From Streptomyces sporangiiformans (GTDB lineage Bacteria; Actinomycetota; Actinomycetes; Streptomycetales; Streptomycetaceae): DNA of 64,000 bases. The translations under genes and the position numbers were made by a program. This document shows, in pieces, positions 1 to 8,112 of this stretch. Positions within the stretch are counted from its first letter, which is position 1. Each line of letters begins with the position of its first letter. The notes under the pieces are model-generated. The model was not told the DNA's origin, made no database searches, and saw only the letters and a list, made by a program, of their open reading frames with translations. The stretch spans positions 62,001 through 126,000 of the forward strand of contig NZ_VCHX02000083.1 of the NCBI RefSeq assembly GCF_005768555.2. The letters run 5' to 3'.

Positions 1-167
1 CAGCCGTCCCGCAAGGCGTCCACCCCCGACCTGTACGGCGGTTCGTCACTGTCCCCGGTCGTGGGTGACGTACGCCCCGTGCCGTCGTACACCGACCAGC
101 CGACGACCTGCGAGTCCAGTGCCGACGTACTCAGGTAGAGCACCAGTACGTGCTGACGGGTCGTCAT
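1..167 (-). CDS. Unknown protein, N-terminal fragment (runs off the window)
   Basis: Only the first 55 codons are visible. The peptide starts MTTRQHVLVLYLSTSALDSQ and continues with a low-complexity Gly/Thr/Ser/Asp stretch; I do not recognise a family. The ATG at 165-167 overlaps the TGA of the preceding PhyH gene (ATGA at 164-167), so it is very likely translated from the same mRNA and works with the dioxygenase. No signal peptide or membrane segment is seen in the visible part. Function unknown. Confidence 0.6.
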   Translation of the reverse strand, partial: MTTRQHVLVLYLSTSALDSQVVGWSVYDGTGRTSPTTGDSDEPPYRSGVDALRDG

Positions 168-985
168 GCCACTTCTCCCTGAGGACGGTTGGAGACACGG
201 GTCACCCAGTGCTCGAGATCGAAGGACTCGTCGCCGGTCAGCGACCGCCACAGCAGGACGCGGTTGTAGAACTCCAGACGGCCGGTGGCGGGCTCGTACC
301 ACGGGAAGGTCCTCAGGAGTTCCTTGGCCACCTGTGGGTCGCCGAGGTCCGAGGTGTCCCACAGCCGTCGCTGCCGGACGGTCGGATTGAAGCGGATCTT
401 GAACATATAGCGCACCGTGTCGCTGTCGTTGCGCCGCCCGCCGTGCCAGAGGCCGTGGTGCAGAAACACCACGGTTCCGGCCGGGCAGACGAGCCGGGAC
501 TGGCCGAGCAGGTTCTGGTAGCGGCCGGTGTCGGTCTCGTTCGTACGCCGCAGATGGCTCCCCGGCACGCTGAGGGTGCCGCCCATGTCCAGGGTCACGT
601 CCTGTGGGTAGTACATGAGCTGGACGTCGAAGGCGTCGGCGCGGACGTCGATGATCGCGTCACCGTGCAGCGGCTGCGCCCGTCCCTCGTGGGGCTCGCG
701 GATGTGCACGAAGTGGTGGTCGACGCGCGGGTCCGGACCGACGAGGCTGCGCAGCGCCCCGGCCACGGCCGGGATGCCGAGGAGCCGCCGGATGAAGGAG
801 CCCTCGGGGTAGGCGTCCGGCACCGTGCTGCCGTAGGGCACGCCCGGGACGCCCCGCCCCAGGAACCCGATCGCCTCGGCGTTCATCTCCGCGGGGACCA
901 CCGCGTCGAGACGCAACGAGCCGTGGGCCACGAAGTGGGCCATCCGCACCGAGCTCAGGAGAGGAGGGTGTTCGGAGTTCGTCAT
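164..985 (-). CDS. Phytanoyl-CoA dioxygenase (PhyH) family Fe(II)/2-oxoglutarate oxygenase
   Basis: A 273-residue member of the PhyH family of non-haem iron oxygenases, which hydroxylate small molecules using 2-oxoglutarate and O2. The proximal iron ligands fit the H-x-D motif at His107/Asp109 (LHGDAI). The distal His lies in FLHHGLWHGG (176-183), and Arg192 is the likely 2-oxoglutarate anchor. Size is normal for the family. The substrate cannot be deduced. The gene is divergent from an AraC regulator and translationally coupled to an unknown gene downstream. A TAnnnT -10-like hexamer lies 6 nt before the ATG, which suggests a leaderless transcript. The element at 1031-1062 lies 45 nt upstream of the start. 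Confidence 0.85.
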   Translation of the reverse strand: MTNSEHPPLLSSVRMAHFVAHGSLRLDAVVPAEMNAEAIGFLGRGVPGVPYGSTVPDAYPEGSFIRRLLGIPAVAGALRSLVGPDPRVDHHFVHIREPHEGRAQPLHGDAIIDVRADAFDVQLMYYPQDVTLDMGGTLSVPGSHLRRTNETDTGRYQNLLGQSRLVCPAGTVVFLHHGLWHGGRRNDSDTVRYMFKIRFNPTVRQRRLWDTSDLGDPQVAKELLRTFPWYEPATGRLEFYNRVLLWRSLTGDESFDLEHWVTRVSNRPQGEVA

Positions 986-1030
986 GGACCGAACCTATGG
1001 AGCCAGGCCGGTTCGGCGCGTTGGTCCCGT

Positions 1031-1062
1031 TCACCACCACTGGTATATTTTCACCATGCGGG
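1031..1062. promoter_or_regulatory. Candidate AraC-family operator, site A
   Basis: This AT-containing element in the phyH-araC intergenic region has the core ACTGGTnnnTTTTCACCAT, preceded by another TCACC half. It matches an element at 37284-37316 upstream of the alpha-L-fucosidase at about 27 of 32 positions with one gap. The sequence identity and identical spacing to the minus-strand starts are seen directly. Binding by the adjacent AraC protein is inference. The AraC ATG (1056) lies inside the element, which suggests autoregulation. Confidence 0.65.
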
Positions 1063-1850
1063 ACACGGAGATTCACCTCGGGGAGCCGCCCGTCGTCGCC
1101 AACGCGGGCGTCGGCGTGCACGGCGTCGCGAGCCGCACGGACGTCTTCCGCCTGCCGGAGCTGTGGCAGCTGCACCTCTACCAGTACGAGGCCGAGCTGA
1201 CCGTCGACGGCACGCCGCACACCATCCGCCCCGGCCGGATCAGCCTCGTACCGCCCGGCACGACGGTTCGCTACCGCTACCAGGGCCGCTCGGAGCACCT
1301 GTACGCGCACCTGCGCATCGCCCCCGTCGGGCCGCCGCGCACCGTGCCCGTGATGCAGGATGCCGGGCCCGAACTCCCCATGCTGACCGGGTTGTTGCTC
1401 CAGGCGGTCGCGTCCGCGCCCGGTGAGCCGGAGCGTACCCGGGCCGAGATCTGGACCGCTCTGTGGCGCATCGCCCATCTCGCCCCGGCCGCCGAACGAC
1501 CCGGCCCGCATCCGGCCGTCACCACCGCGGTCGCGTACATCGAGGCGAACCTTGCCGCCCCGCTCACCGTGCCCGCCGTGGCCCACGCCGCCGGTGTCTC
1601 GCACAACCACCTGACCCGGCTCTTCCACGCCACCACAGGCGGCACGGTCGTGGCGTACATCCGCCGCCGCAGACTCGACCGCGCCCACCACCTGCTGCGC
1701 GCCTCGACACTCTCCATCCCGGCGGTCGCCGCGTCGGTCGGCATCCCCGATCTGCAGGCCTTCAACAAGGCGTGCCGACGCGAACTGGGCGCGTCTCCAC
1801 GGGCCTTGCGCGGCGAGTCACACGGCGAGACGGCCCTCGGCACTCCCTGA
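1056..1850 (+). CDS. AraC-family transcriptional regulator
   Basis: A 264-residue one-component regulator. The N-terminal ~130 residues form a cupin-like sensor (TPHTIRPGRISLVPPGTTV region) of the type that binds sugars. The C-terminal ~100 residues hold two helix-turn-helix motifs (AAGVSHNHLTRLFHATTGG and SIPAVAASVGIPDLQAFNKA). ATG 1056 was chosen because upstream in-frame sequence is promoter DNA carrying the operator-like element. The gene is divergent from phyH and is the best candidate to control phyH, itself and the distant GH29 fucosidase through the shared element. The inducer is unknown; a sugar is likely from family precedent. Confidence 0.9.
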   Translation: MRDTEIHLGEPPVVANAGVGVHGVASRTDVFRLPELWQLHLYQYEAELTVDGTPHTIRPGRISLVPPGTTVRYRYQGRSEHLYAHLRIAPVGPPRTVPVMQDAGPELPMLTGLLLQAVASAPGEPERTRAEIWTALWRIAHLAPAAERPGPHPAVTTAVAYIEANLAAPLTVPAVAHAAGVSHNHLTRLFHATTGGTVVAYIRRRRLDRAHHLLRASTLSIPAVAASVGIPDLQAFNKACRRELGASPRALRGESHGETALGTP

Positions 1851-1875
1851 GTCCCCAAGCACTCCTTGCGTCCCT
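1840..1875 (+). repeat. Tandem duplication straddling the araC stop codon
   Basis: Two 17-nt copies, GCACTCCCTGAGTCCCC (1840-1856) and GCACTCCTTGCGTCCCT (1859-1875), lie at a period of 19 nt. The TGA stop is inside the first copy and is lost in the second, where TGA reads TGC. Confidence 0.7.
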
Positions 1876-1890
1876 CGGGATTCTCGAGGG
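1872..1890. terminator. Short hairpin between convergent genes
   Basis: CCCTCG and CGAGGG form a 6-bp stem with a 7-nt loop in the 43-nt gap between the convergent AraC and methyltransferase genes. There is no U-tract, which is common for streptomycete terminators. It could serve both directions. Confidence 0.4.
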
Positions 1891-1893
1891 CCT

Positions 1894-3057
1894 TCAGGAC
1901 TCCTTGACGGCCTTCAGGATCACGAACTTCGCGTCACTGGTGACCAGTTGGCTGTTGCCGAAGAGGCGGCGGAGCTTTACGTGATAGCCGAGGTGCCGGT
2001 TGCCGATCACCCACAGTTCACCGCCCGGCCGCAGCGCGCGGCGTGCTCCGGTGAACATCCGCCAGGCCGTGGCGTCGGTCGTCGCCTGGTGCGAGTGGAA
2101 GGGCGGATTGTTGAGCACCAGGTCGACGCTCGTGGCCGGAACCCCGTTCAGGCCGTCGCCGACGTGGAACTCCGCCTTGCCGTCGGCATTCGTCCGGTAC
2201 GTCGCCCGCGCCGAGGCCTCCGCCTGGTACGACTCGTCCACGAACAGCACCTCGGCCTCCGGATCGGCCAGTGCCATCGCGGTGCCGACCACACCGTTGC
2301 CGCAGCCCAGGTCCACGACGCTCCGGGCACCCTGCCCGTACGGCAGATGCTGAAGGAAGAACCTCGTGCCGATGTCCAGGCGCTCCGCGCAGAAGACGCC
2401 CGCGTGATTGACGACCGTGCGGCCGGAGACCGGCCCGATGCCGTCGGGCAGCGTGTAGGTGAGCGGCCAGGGGTTCGCCGGTCGGCTGAGTCCGGGATCC
2501 GGGGCGCAGAAGATGAGCCGGGCCTTCTTCTCGGCCAGCGAGGTCCTGGTCGGACCGAGAATCCGCTCGAACAGCTTCAGCGTCGAGGTGTGGATCTCCT
2601 TGATCATGCCCGTACCGACGACGACCGTCCCCTCGTGCACGGCGGGGGCCAGGCGCAGCAGCTGGTCCTCGAGGAGCGCGAGGCTCTTGGGCACGCGGAT
2701 CAGGAGCACGTCGATCCGCGGGGGCGGCGGATCCTGGGTGGTGAGCAGACGCACCGAGTCCGCGTCGACGCCGTTGCGCGCCAGATTCGCGCGGGTCGCC
2801 TCCTGAGTGAGGAACGAGTCCGTGATCTGCACGGGGCGGTGCGCGTGCAGGGCGGTGGCGAGGGCGCCCCAGCGGTCACCGACCACGACGACCGTCCCGT
2901 CGAGCGCCTGCCCGTCCTCCGTGCGATGCGTGAGCTCCTCGAGATGCCTCAGCAGGTACGCGTCGGAGGCGTCCCAGGCGCGCAGCCTGTTGCGGGGGTC
3001 CTCGGGGAAGCGGGCCAGCTCCGGCTCGCCCCACGGCGTCGTCATACGGTCGTCCAT
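1894..3057 (-). CDS. RsmC/RlmG-type class I SAM-dependent methyltransferase
   Basis: A 387-residue protein with two tandem methyltransferase-like halves, typical of the RsmC/RlmG enzymes that make N2-methylguanosine in rRNA. The C-terminal half keeps the SAM-binding glycine loop (VVDLGCGNGVVGT) and the NPPF catalytic motif (DLVLNNPPFHSHQ). The N-terminal half is degenerate, as in RlmG. The rRNA target, 16S or 23S, cannot be told apart from sequence alone. It is convergent with AraC and divergent from AlkB. The first ATG is used; an alternative start lies 12 nt downstream (MTTPWGE). Confidence 0.85.
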   Translation of the reverse strand: MDDRMTTPWGEPELARFPEDPRNRLRAWDASDAYLLRHLEELTHRTEDGQALDGTVVVVGDRWGALATALHAHRPVQITDSFLTQEATRANLARNGVDADSVRLLTTQDPPPPRIDVLLIRVPKSLALLEDQLLRLAPAVHEGTVVVGTGMIKEIHTSTLKLFERILGPTRTSLAEKKARLIFCAPDPGLSRPANPWPLTYTLPDGIGPVSGRTVVNHAGVFCAERLDIGTRFFLQHLPYGQGARSVVDLGCGNGVVGTAMALADPEAEVLFVDESYQAEASARATYRTNADGKAEFHVGDGLNGVPATSVDLVLNNPPFHSHQATTDATAWRMFTGARRALRPGGELWVIGNRHLGYHVKLRRLFGNSQLVTSDAKFVILKAVKES

Positions 3058-3176
3058 CGTGAGCCAAGGCTAGCCGAGCCGCAGATCAGCGGGGTCGCAG
3101 GGGCGCCGAAGGGCCTCGAAGGGGCGTCGACCGGTGTCCCGCATGACGTTCGTCAACGGTGCGCGAGCATGGAGTC

Positions 3177-3821
3177 ATGGACACCGAGCTGTTTCCCCGG
3201 AGCCGCGCGGAGGTCGCGCCGGGCGCGGTGCACCTGCCGGACTGGCTCGATGCCGGGCGCCAGCGCGAACTGCTGGAGGCCTGCCGTGACTGGGCGCGCC
3301 CGCCCGCCGGTCTGCGCACGGTCCGCACCCCCGGCGGCGGCACGATGACGTCCCGGCAGGTCTGCCTCGGCCGGCACTGGTATCCCTACGGGTACGCGCA
3401 CACGGTCGTCGACGGCGACGGCGCCCCCGTGAAGCCTTTCCCGGATTGGCTGGGCGACCTCGGCCGGCGCGCGGTGGCCGATGCCTTCGGGGGCGGGGCG
3501 ACCGCTCCGTACGACATCGCCCTGATCAACTTCTACGACGCCGAAGCACGCATGGGCATGCACCGCGACAGCGACGAGAAGTCCGACGCCCCGGTGGTGT
3601 CGCTGAGCCTCGGCGACGCATGCGTCTTCCGCTTCGGCAACACCGAGTCGCGCGCACGTCCCTATACGGACGTGGAACTGCGCAGCGGCGACCTCTTCGT
3701 CTTCGGGGGGCCCGCCCGGCTCGCGTATCACGGCGTGCCACGCGTGCACCCGGGCACCGCACCTCGGGAGCTCGGCCTGACGGGCAGACTCAACGTCACA
3801 CTGCGCGTGAGCGGCCTCTGA
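3177..3821 (+). CDS. alkB: AlkB-like alpha-ketoglutarate-dependent dioxygenase
   Basis: A 214-residue Fe(II)/2OG enzyme of the AlkB family, which repairs N-alkylated bases by oxidative dealkylation. Visible features are the substrate-lid region with NFYD (118-121), metal ligands His129 and Asp131 (MHRDSDE) and His185 (YHGV), and the R-x5-R pair Arg204/Arg210 (GRLNVTLRV). ATG 3177 starts the conserved MDTELFPR; an in-frame GTG at 3159 is less likely. The gene stands alone between two divergent or unrelated genes. No damage-box is recognised upstream. Confidence 0.9.
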   Translation: MDTELFPRSRAEVAPGAVHLPDWLDAGRQRELLEACRDWARPPAGLRTVRTPGGGTMTSRQVCLGRHWYPYGYAHTVVDGDGAPVKPFPDWLGDLGRRAVADAFGGGATAPYDIALINFYDAEARMGMHRDSDEKSDAPVVSLSLGDACVFRFGNTESRARPYTDVELRSGDLFVFGGPARLAYHGVPRVHPGTAPRELGLTGRLNVTLRVSGL

Positions 3822-3909
3822 CCGGAATCGGCCTGCCCATTTCGTACGGCACGTCCCCCGGAGCCCTCAGCGGGCCTCCAACAGACCGGATCATGGGAGA
3901 CTCGCCCTC

Positions 3910-5145
3910 ATGAACGCCAAGTCGGCCCCCCGAGCGGTGGGAGAAGGAACCACGAGGACGCGGCTGGACCGAGGGCGTGGTGCGCTCGGGCCCGCGTTGG
4001 AGCTCGTACACACGGGACGTGCGCCGACGCGGGCCGTGCTCACCGCCGAGTTGGGGGTCACGCGGGCGACGGCGGGCGCGGTGGCCGCGGAGCTCGAAGC
4101 GCTCGGGCTGATCCGTGTCGACGCGCGCCCCGGTGCGGCCGCCGGCTCGCAGGGCCGACCCTCGCACCGGCTGTCCCTCGCCGACGAAGGCCCCGTCGCC
4201 CTCGCCGCACAGGTACACGCCGACGGCTTCCGCGCGGCACTGGTCGGCCTGGGCGGCCGTATCGTCGCGACGGCGCCCGGCTGCGAGATCGTCGACGCCG
4301 ACCCGGCGAAAGTGCTCAACTCGGTCGTCGACGCGGGCGCCCAACTGCTCCGTGAGACGGGACGCCGGTGCGTGGGCGCCGGACTCGCCGTGCCGTCCGC
4401 CGTCGCCGAACCCGAGGGCACGGCCCTCAACCCGCTTCATCTGGCCTGGCCGGCGGGCGCACCCGTACGGGACATCTTCGCGGAGCGGATCCGCGCGGCC
4501 GGGATCACCGGCCCCGCGTTCGCCGCCAACGACATCAACCTCGCCGCGCTCGCCGAGCACCGGCACGGCGCGGGCCGCGGTGCCCGCGATCTGCTGTGCG
4601 TGGCCACGGGACACCGTGGCGTCGGCGGCGCGCTCGTGCTCGACGGCCGTCTGCACACCGGCAGTTCGGGCCTCGCCCTTGAAGTCGGCCACCTCACGGT
4701 CCACCCCGAGGGCCGCCCCTGCCACTGCGGCAGCCGCGGCTGCCTGGACGTCGAGGCGGACCCGCTCGCCTTCCTCACCGAGGCGGGCCGTGACCCCGGC
4801 CCCGAGGTCTCGCTGCTCCAGCAGGCCAACGACCTGATCCGCAACCAGTACGCCGACCCGGCCGTCCGCACAGCCGTAGAGGCGCTGATCGACCGGCTGG
4901 GGCTCGGACTCGCGGGACTGGTCAACATCCTCAACCCGGACCGCATCATCCTCGGCGGACTCCACCGCACCCTCCTCGACGCCGACCCGGAGCGCCTGCG
5001 AGCCGTCGTCGCCGACCGCAGCCTGTGGGGGCAGAGCGGGGTCGTACCGATCCTCGCCTGCACGCTCGACCACAACAGCCTGGTCGGAGCGGCCGAACTG
5101 GCGTGGCAGCCGGTGCTGGACGACCCCCTGGCGGCGCTGGCCTGA
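3910..5145 (+). CDS. ROK-family transcriptional regulator
   Basis: A 411-residue NagC/XylR-type ROK protein. An N-terminal winged helix-turn-helix (LTAELGVTRATAGAVAAELEALGLI) is followed by a sugar-kinase-like ROK fold. The ROK zinc motif CxCGxxGC is present as CHCGSRGC near residue 270, preceded by EVGHLTVHPEG. Such proteins bind sugars or sugar phosphates and repress sugar-uptake genes. No transporter lies beside it, so its target is not evident. It has its own promoter region (3822-3909) and is convergent with the LysR gene downstream. Confidence 0.88.
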   Translation: MNAKSAPRAVGEGTTRTRLDRGRGALGPALELVHTGRAPTRAVLTAELGVTRATAGAVAAELEALGLIRVDARPGAAAGSQGRPSHRLSLADEGPVALAAQVHADGFRAALVGLGGRIVATAPGCEIVDADPAKVLNSVVDAGAQLLRETGRRCVGAGLAVPSAVAEPEGTALNPLHLAWPAGAPVRDIFAERIRAAGITGPAFAANDINLAALAEHRHGAGRGARDLLCVATGHRGVGGALVLDGRLHTGSSGLALEVGHLTVHPEGRPCHCGSRGCLDVEADPLAFLTEAGRDPGPEVSLLQQANDLIRNQYADPAVRTAVEALIDRLGLGLAGLVNILNPDRIILGGLHRTLLDADPERLRAVVADRSLWGQSGVVPILACTLDHNSLVGAAELAWQPVLDDPLAALA

Positions 5146-5210
5146 CAGCTCCGCGCCGGGCCGGACCAGCGGCCGAGGGCGATCCGCTGAACTGACGGGG
5201 GCCGGACGGC

Positions 5211-6068
5211 CTACGTCGTGAGACTCCACAGCGCGGCCACCAACGGCCGCCGCAGATCGGCCCGGCGTACGCACAGGCCGATCGGGAACGGCTCCGGCGG
5301 GGGAGCGGCGGGCACTACCATCAGCCGCTCGCGGACGGAGCTGTGGTCGAGAACGAGACGCGGTACGACGCCGGTGCCGCAGCCCAGCGCGACCAGGGTC
5401 AACAGCCCTTCGTGGCCGTCGGGTTCGGCCGCCACCTCAGGTGTGACGCCGCGCGCGCGGAACCAGCGGTGGGCCGCCTCGCGCACCAGACCGCGGTGCG
5501 GCAGGACGAACGGGCCGTCGAGCCCGTCGTCCGCGCGGCCCCGGGCCGTCACGAAGACCAGCTCGGTCGTCGCCACCGTCCGGCTCACCAGCGGCTCCGG
5601 CAGCCGAGCCGGAATGCCCGCGACCGCCACGTCGACCTCGCCCTCGTCGAGCCGGGCGAGCGCGGCCGCGGCGTCGCCGGTGCGCAGATCGAGACGTACC
5701 TGCGGATGCGCGGCGCGAAAGGGCGCCAGCAGGTCGGGAAGCAGCACCTGACAGGCCGTCACCGTCGCGAACACGGCGAGCCTGCCGGTGAGTTCGGCCG
5801 GATCCGGGTGCTCTTCGCGGTAGGCGCGCCACAGCTCCAGCGCCTCGACCGCGTACGAGCGGAAGCGGTGCCCCTCCGCCGTCAGCGACACCCCGCGCGG
5901 ACCACGGTCGAACAACCGGTGCCCGAGCCCCGCCTCAAGGCGCTGCACGGTTCGGGTGAGCGTCGCGGGGCTGACGTGGCAGTCGAGACTCGTGCGATTG
6001 AAGTTCAGCGTCTGCGCCAGATGAAGGAACAGCCGCAGCTCACGGTGGTCGTCCAGCACTCCACTCAC
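5211..6068 (-). CDS. ilvY: LysR-family regulator, IlvY-like
   Basis: A 285-residue LysR regulator with an N-terminal winged HTH (residues ~10-70) and a periplasmic-binding-like effector domain. From memory it resembles Escherichia coli IlvY along its length (FLHLAQTLNF start, TGDAA..., and the ALGCGTGVVP block near the end). IlvY activates ilvC in response to acetolactate/acetohydroxybutyrate. Here too it is divergently transcribed from a ketol-acid reductoisomerase gene, which supports the assignment. Symmetric GTTGCG/CGCAAC elements lie between the two genes. Confidence 0.85.
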   Translation of the reverse strand: MSGVLDDHRELRLFLHLAQTLNFNRTSLDCHVSPATLTRTVQRLEAGLGHRLFDRGPRGVSLTAEGHRFRSYAVEALELWRAYREEHPDPAELTGRLAVFATVTACQVLLPDLLAPFRAAHPQVRLDLRTGDAAAALARLDEGEVDVAVAGIPARLPEPLVSRTVATTELVFVTARGRADDGLDGPFVLPHRGLVREAAHRWFRARGVTPEVAAEPDGHEGLLTLVALGCGTGVVPRLVLDHSSVRERLMVVPAAPPPEPFPIGLCVRRADLRRPLVAALWSLTT

Positions 6069-6083
6069 CTGCAGATTTCATTT

Positions 6084-6122
6084 CGTGCAACGCTCCGCTG
6101 CGAATGTTGCGCTTGCCGCAAC
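6084..6122. promoter_or_regulatory. Candidate IlvY operator region
   Basis: The 80-bp divergent intergenic region holds a perfect 6-bp-arm inverted repeat, GTTGCG-CTTGC-CGCAAC (6106-6122). An upstream half, GCAAC (6087-6091), also pairs with GTTGC (6106-6110). This fits the T-N11-A dyads bound by LysR regulators, with a recognition and an activation half. Assignment to IlvY is by position. Confidence 0.65.
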
Positions 6123-6148
6123 ACCTGGCCGGAGCCTACAACTCGACC

Positions 6149-7627
6149 ATGACCTCCACGAATGCGAACGCCTTCACCTCCGCCGTCTTTCCCGTCGAGA
6201 CCATGGACGTCCCCGGCGGCATCGAGACGATCCTGCGCGGCGGCCGCCACCTCTTCCCGCTGCTGCCGCGGGCCTTCGCCGGCGTCCGACGCATCGGTGT
6301 CATCGGCTGGGGTCCGCAGGGCCGCGCCCAGGCAGGCAACCTGAGGGACTCCCTCGCCGGCACGGACATCCGCGTCGCCGTCGGACTGCGCCCCGGGTCC
6401 GCTTCGGCCGCCGATGCCCGCGCCCACGGCTTCAGCGAAGGCGACGGCACCCTCGGCGACTGGCTCGCCGTCACGGCCGAGAGCGACCTGGTGATCCTGC
6501 TGATCGCGGACGCCGCGCTCGCCGCCCACCACCGGGAGATCTTCGAGGCGCTGAAGCCGGGCGCCACCATCGGCCTCTCGCACGGTTTCCTGCTCGGTCA
6601 TCTGCGGGAAATCGGCGGCGAGTTCCCCGCCGGGCACGGGGTGATCGCGGTCTGCCCCAAGGGCATGGGTGACTCGGTGCGGCGCCTGTACCAGCAGGGC
6701 GAGAAGATCAACGGTGCCGGAATCAACAGCAGTTTCGCCGTGCACGCCGATCCCGACGGGCACGCCGTCGACCGTGCGCTCGGCTGGTCGGTGGCCCTCG
6801 GCTCTCCGTACACCTTCCGCACCACCTTGGACAGCGAGTACCGCTCCGACATCGTCGGCGAGCGCGCCATCCTGCTCGGCGCCGTCCACGGCATCGTCGA
6901 GAGCCTGTACGCGCGCTTCCGCCTCGCGGGCGACGCCCCGGTAACGGCGTACGAGAGGTCCTGCGAGAACATCACCGGGCCGATCGCTCGTACCGTCTCG
7001 CGCTCCGGGCTGCGGGCGGTGCGCGAGAACCTCGACCCGGCGGGGCACGACGTCTTCGACCGCGCCTACTCGGCGACGTACGGGCCGGCCCGCGACCTCG
7101 TCGCCGAGATCTACGACGAGGTCGCCGACGGCACCGAGTTGCGCAGCGTGATCCTCGCCGAACAGCGGCTCGGTGCCCGCCCGATGACCGAGATCGGCGG
7201 TTCGCCCATGTGGGCGGTGGGCGACGAGGTGCGGGGCCGGCGAGCCGGACGGGACCTGCCCGTCGACGCGTTCACGGCGGGCGTCTTCATCGCCACCATG
7301 ACCGCGCAGATCGACGAGTTCGCCGAGCGCGGCCACCCCTGGTCGGAGATCGTCAACGAGTCGGTCATCGAGGCGGTCGACTCGCTGCTGCCGTACATGC
7401 ACGCGCGCGATGTCGCGTACATGGTCGACAACTGCTCCCGCACCGCCCGGCTCGGCGCCCGCCGCTGGGGGCCGCGCTTCCAGGCGGCCTATGAGCAGAT
7501 CGCTTACCCCGCCTCCGAAAACGCGGCGGATCAGGCGCTGTTGGACGCCTTCGCCACGCATCCCGTGCACGAGGCGCTGGCCGCGGCGGCGAAACTGCGG
7601 CCGTCGGTGGACATCTCGGTGGCCTAG
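6149..7627 (+). CDS. ilvC: Ketol-acid reductoisomerase, long (class II) plant/chloroplast-type
   Basis: A 492-residue KARI, which converts acetolactate or acetohydroxybutyrate to dihydroxy-acids in valine/isoleucine synthesis using NAD(P)H. The nucleotide loop is GVIGWGPQG (50-58). Blocks such as LSHGFLLGHL, VIAVCPKGMG, RRLYQQGEKINGAGINSSFA, VALGSPYTF, IVNESVIEAVDSL, YMHARDV and LRPSVDIS closely resemble plant chloroplast KARIs. They do not resemble the ~330-aa class I enzyme usual in streptomycetes, nor the E. coli sequence. ATG 6149 was chosen because it follows the operator region. The stop overlaps the convergent tautomerase stop in CTAG (7624-7627). Confidence 0.92.
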   Translation: MTSTNANAFTSAVFPVETMDVPGGIETILRGGRHLFPLLPRAFAGVRRIGVIGWGPQGRAQAGNLRDSLAGTDIRVAVGLRPGSASAADARAHGFSEGDGTLGDWLAVTAESDLVILLIADAALAAHHREIFEALKPGATIGLSHGFLLGHLREIGGEFPAGHGVIAVCPKGMGDSVRRLYQQGEKINGAGINSSFAVHADPDGHAVDRALGWSVALGSPYTFRTTLDSEYRSDIVGERAILLGAVHGIVESLYARFRLAGDAPVTAYERSCENITGPIARTVSRSGLRAVRENLDPAGHDVFDRAYSATYGPARDLVAEIYDEVADGTELRSVILAEQRLGARPMTEIGGSPMWAVGDEVRGRRAGRDLPVDAFTAGVFIATMTAQIDEFAERGHPWSEIVNESVIEAVDSLLPYMHARDVAYMVDNCSRTARLGARRWGPRFQAAYEQIAYPASENAADQALLDAFATHPVHEALAAAAKLRPSVDISVA

Positions 7628-8046
7628 GGGCTGTCCGGCGGGTCAGGGTCGGCCACCTCGGAGGAAGCGGCGTACTGCGCCACCCCGTCGCCCAAGGACC
7701 AGTCGATCGACTCGTTCTCGGTCAGGGTGACGAATATGTTCCGCGGCTCGGTCCCCGCGTACTCGTGGGCGAAATCGGCGATCCGCCGGTACAGAGCCTG
7801 TTTCTGCGCGGGCGTGCGCCCCGTACGCATCGTGATCGCGACGTACACGATGTCGTCGTCACGGTGCACACCGAGGTATTCGTCGTAGCGCAGCGTGCTG
7901 CTGCTGCCGTCGTGACCGACCAGGACCTGGAAGCGGTCGTCGGGCGGAATGCCGATCGTCTCCACCAGAGCGTCGTGCACGGCGCGGCCGAGTGCGTCGA
8001 GCCGGTCACGGTCGGCCCTCAACGCGTCGATACGAACAAGAGGCAT
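7624..8046 (-). CDS. Tautomerase-family protein
   Basis: A 140-residue protein of the 4-oxalocrotonate tautomerase superfamily. Pro2, which becomes the N-terminal catalytic base after Met removal, is followed by LVRIDAL. The length fits members carrying one enlarged beta-alpha-beta unit (IVYVAITMRTGRTPAQKQALYRRIADF). Last gene of a same-strand run TetR, DUF4865, phosphotriesterase, tautomerase; the gap to the phosphotriesterase is 66 nt. The substrate is unknown. It may act on an enol or keto-acid released by the neighbouring hydrolase. Confidence 0.85.
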   Translation of the reverse strand: MPLVRIDALRADRDRLDALGRAVHDALVETIGIPPDDRFQVLVGHDGSSSTLRYDEYLGVHRDDDIVYVAITMRTGRTPAQKQALYRRIADFAHEYAGTEPRNIFVTLTENESIDWSLGDGVAQYAASSEVADPDPPDSP

Positions 8047-8112
8047 GTGAGTGGTTCCCTGTCAGATCGGCCGGATCTATGGCTCGTCACCGGGGCCGCG
8101 CCCGGAGGGTCG

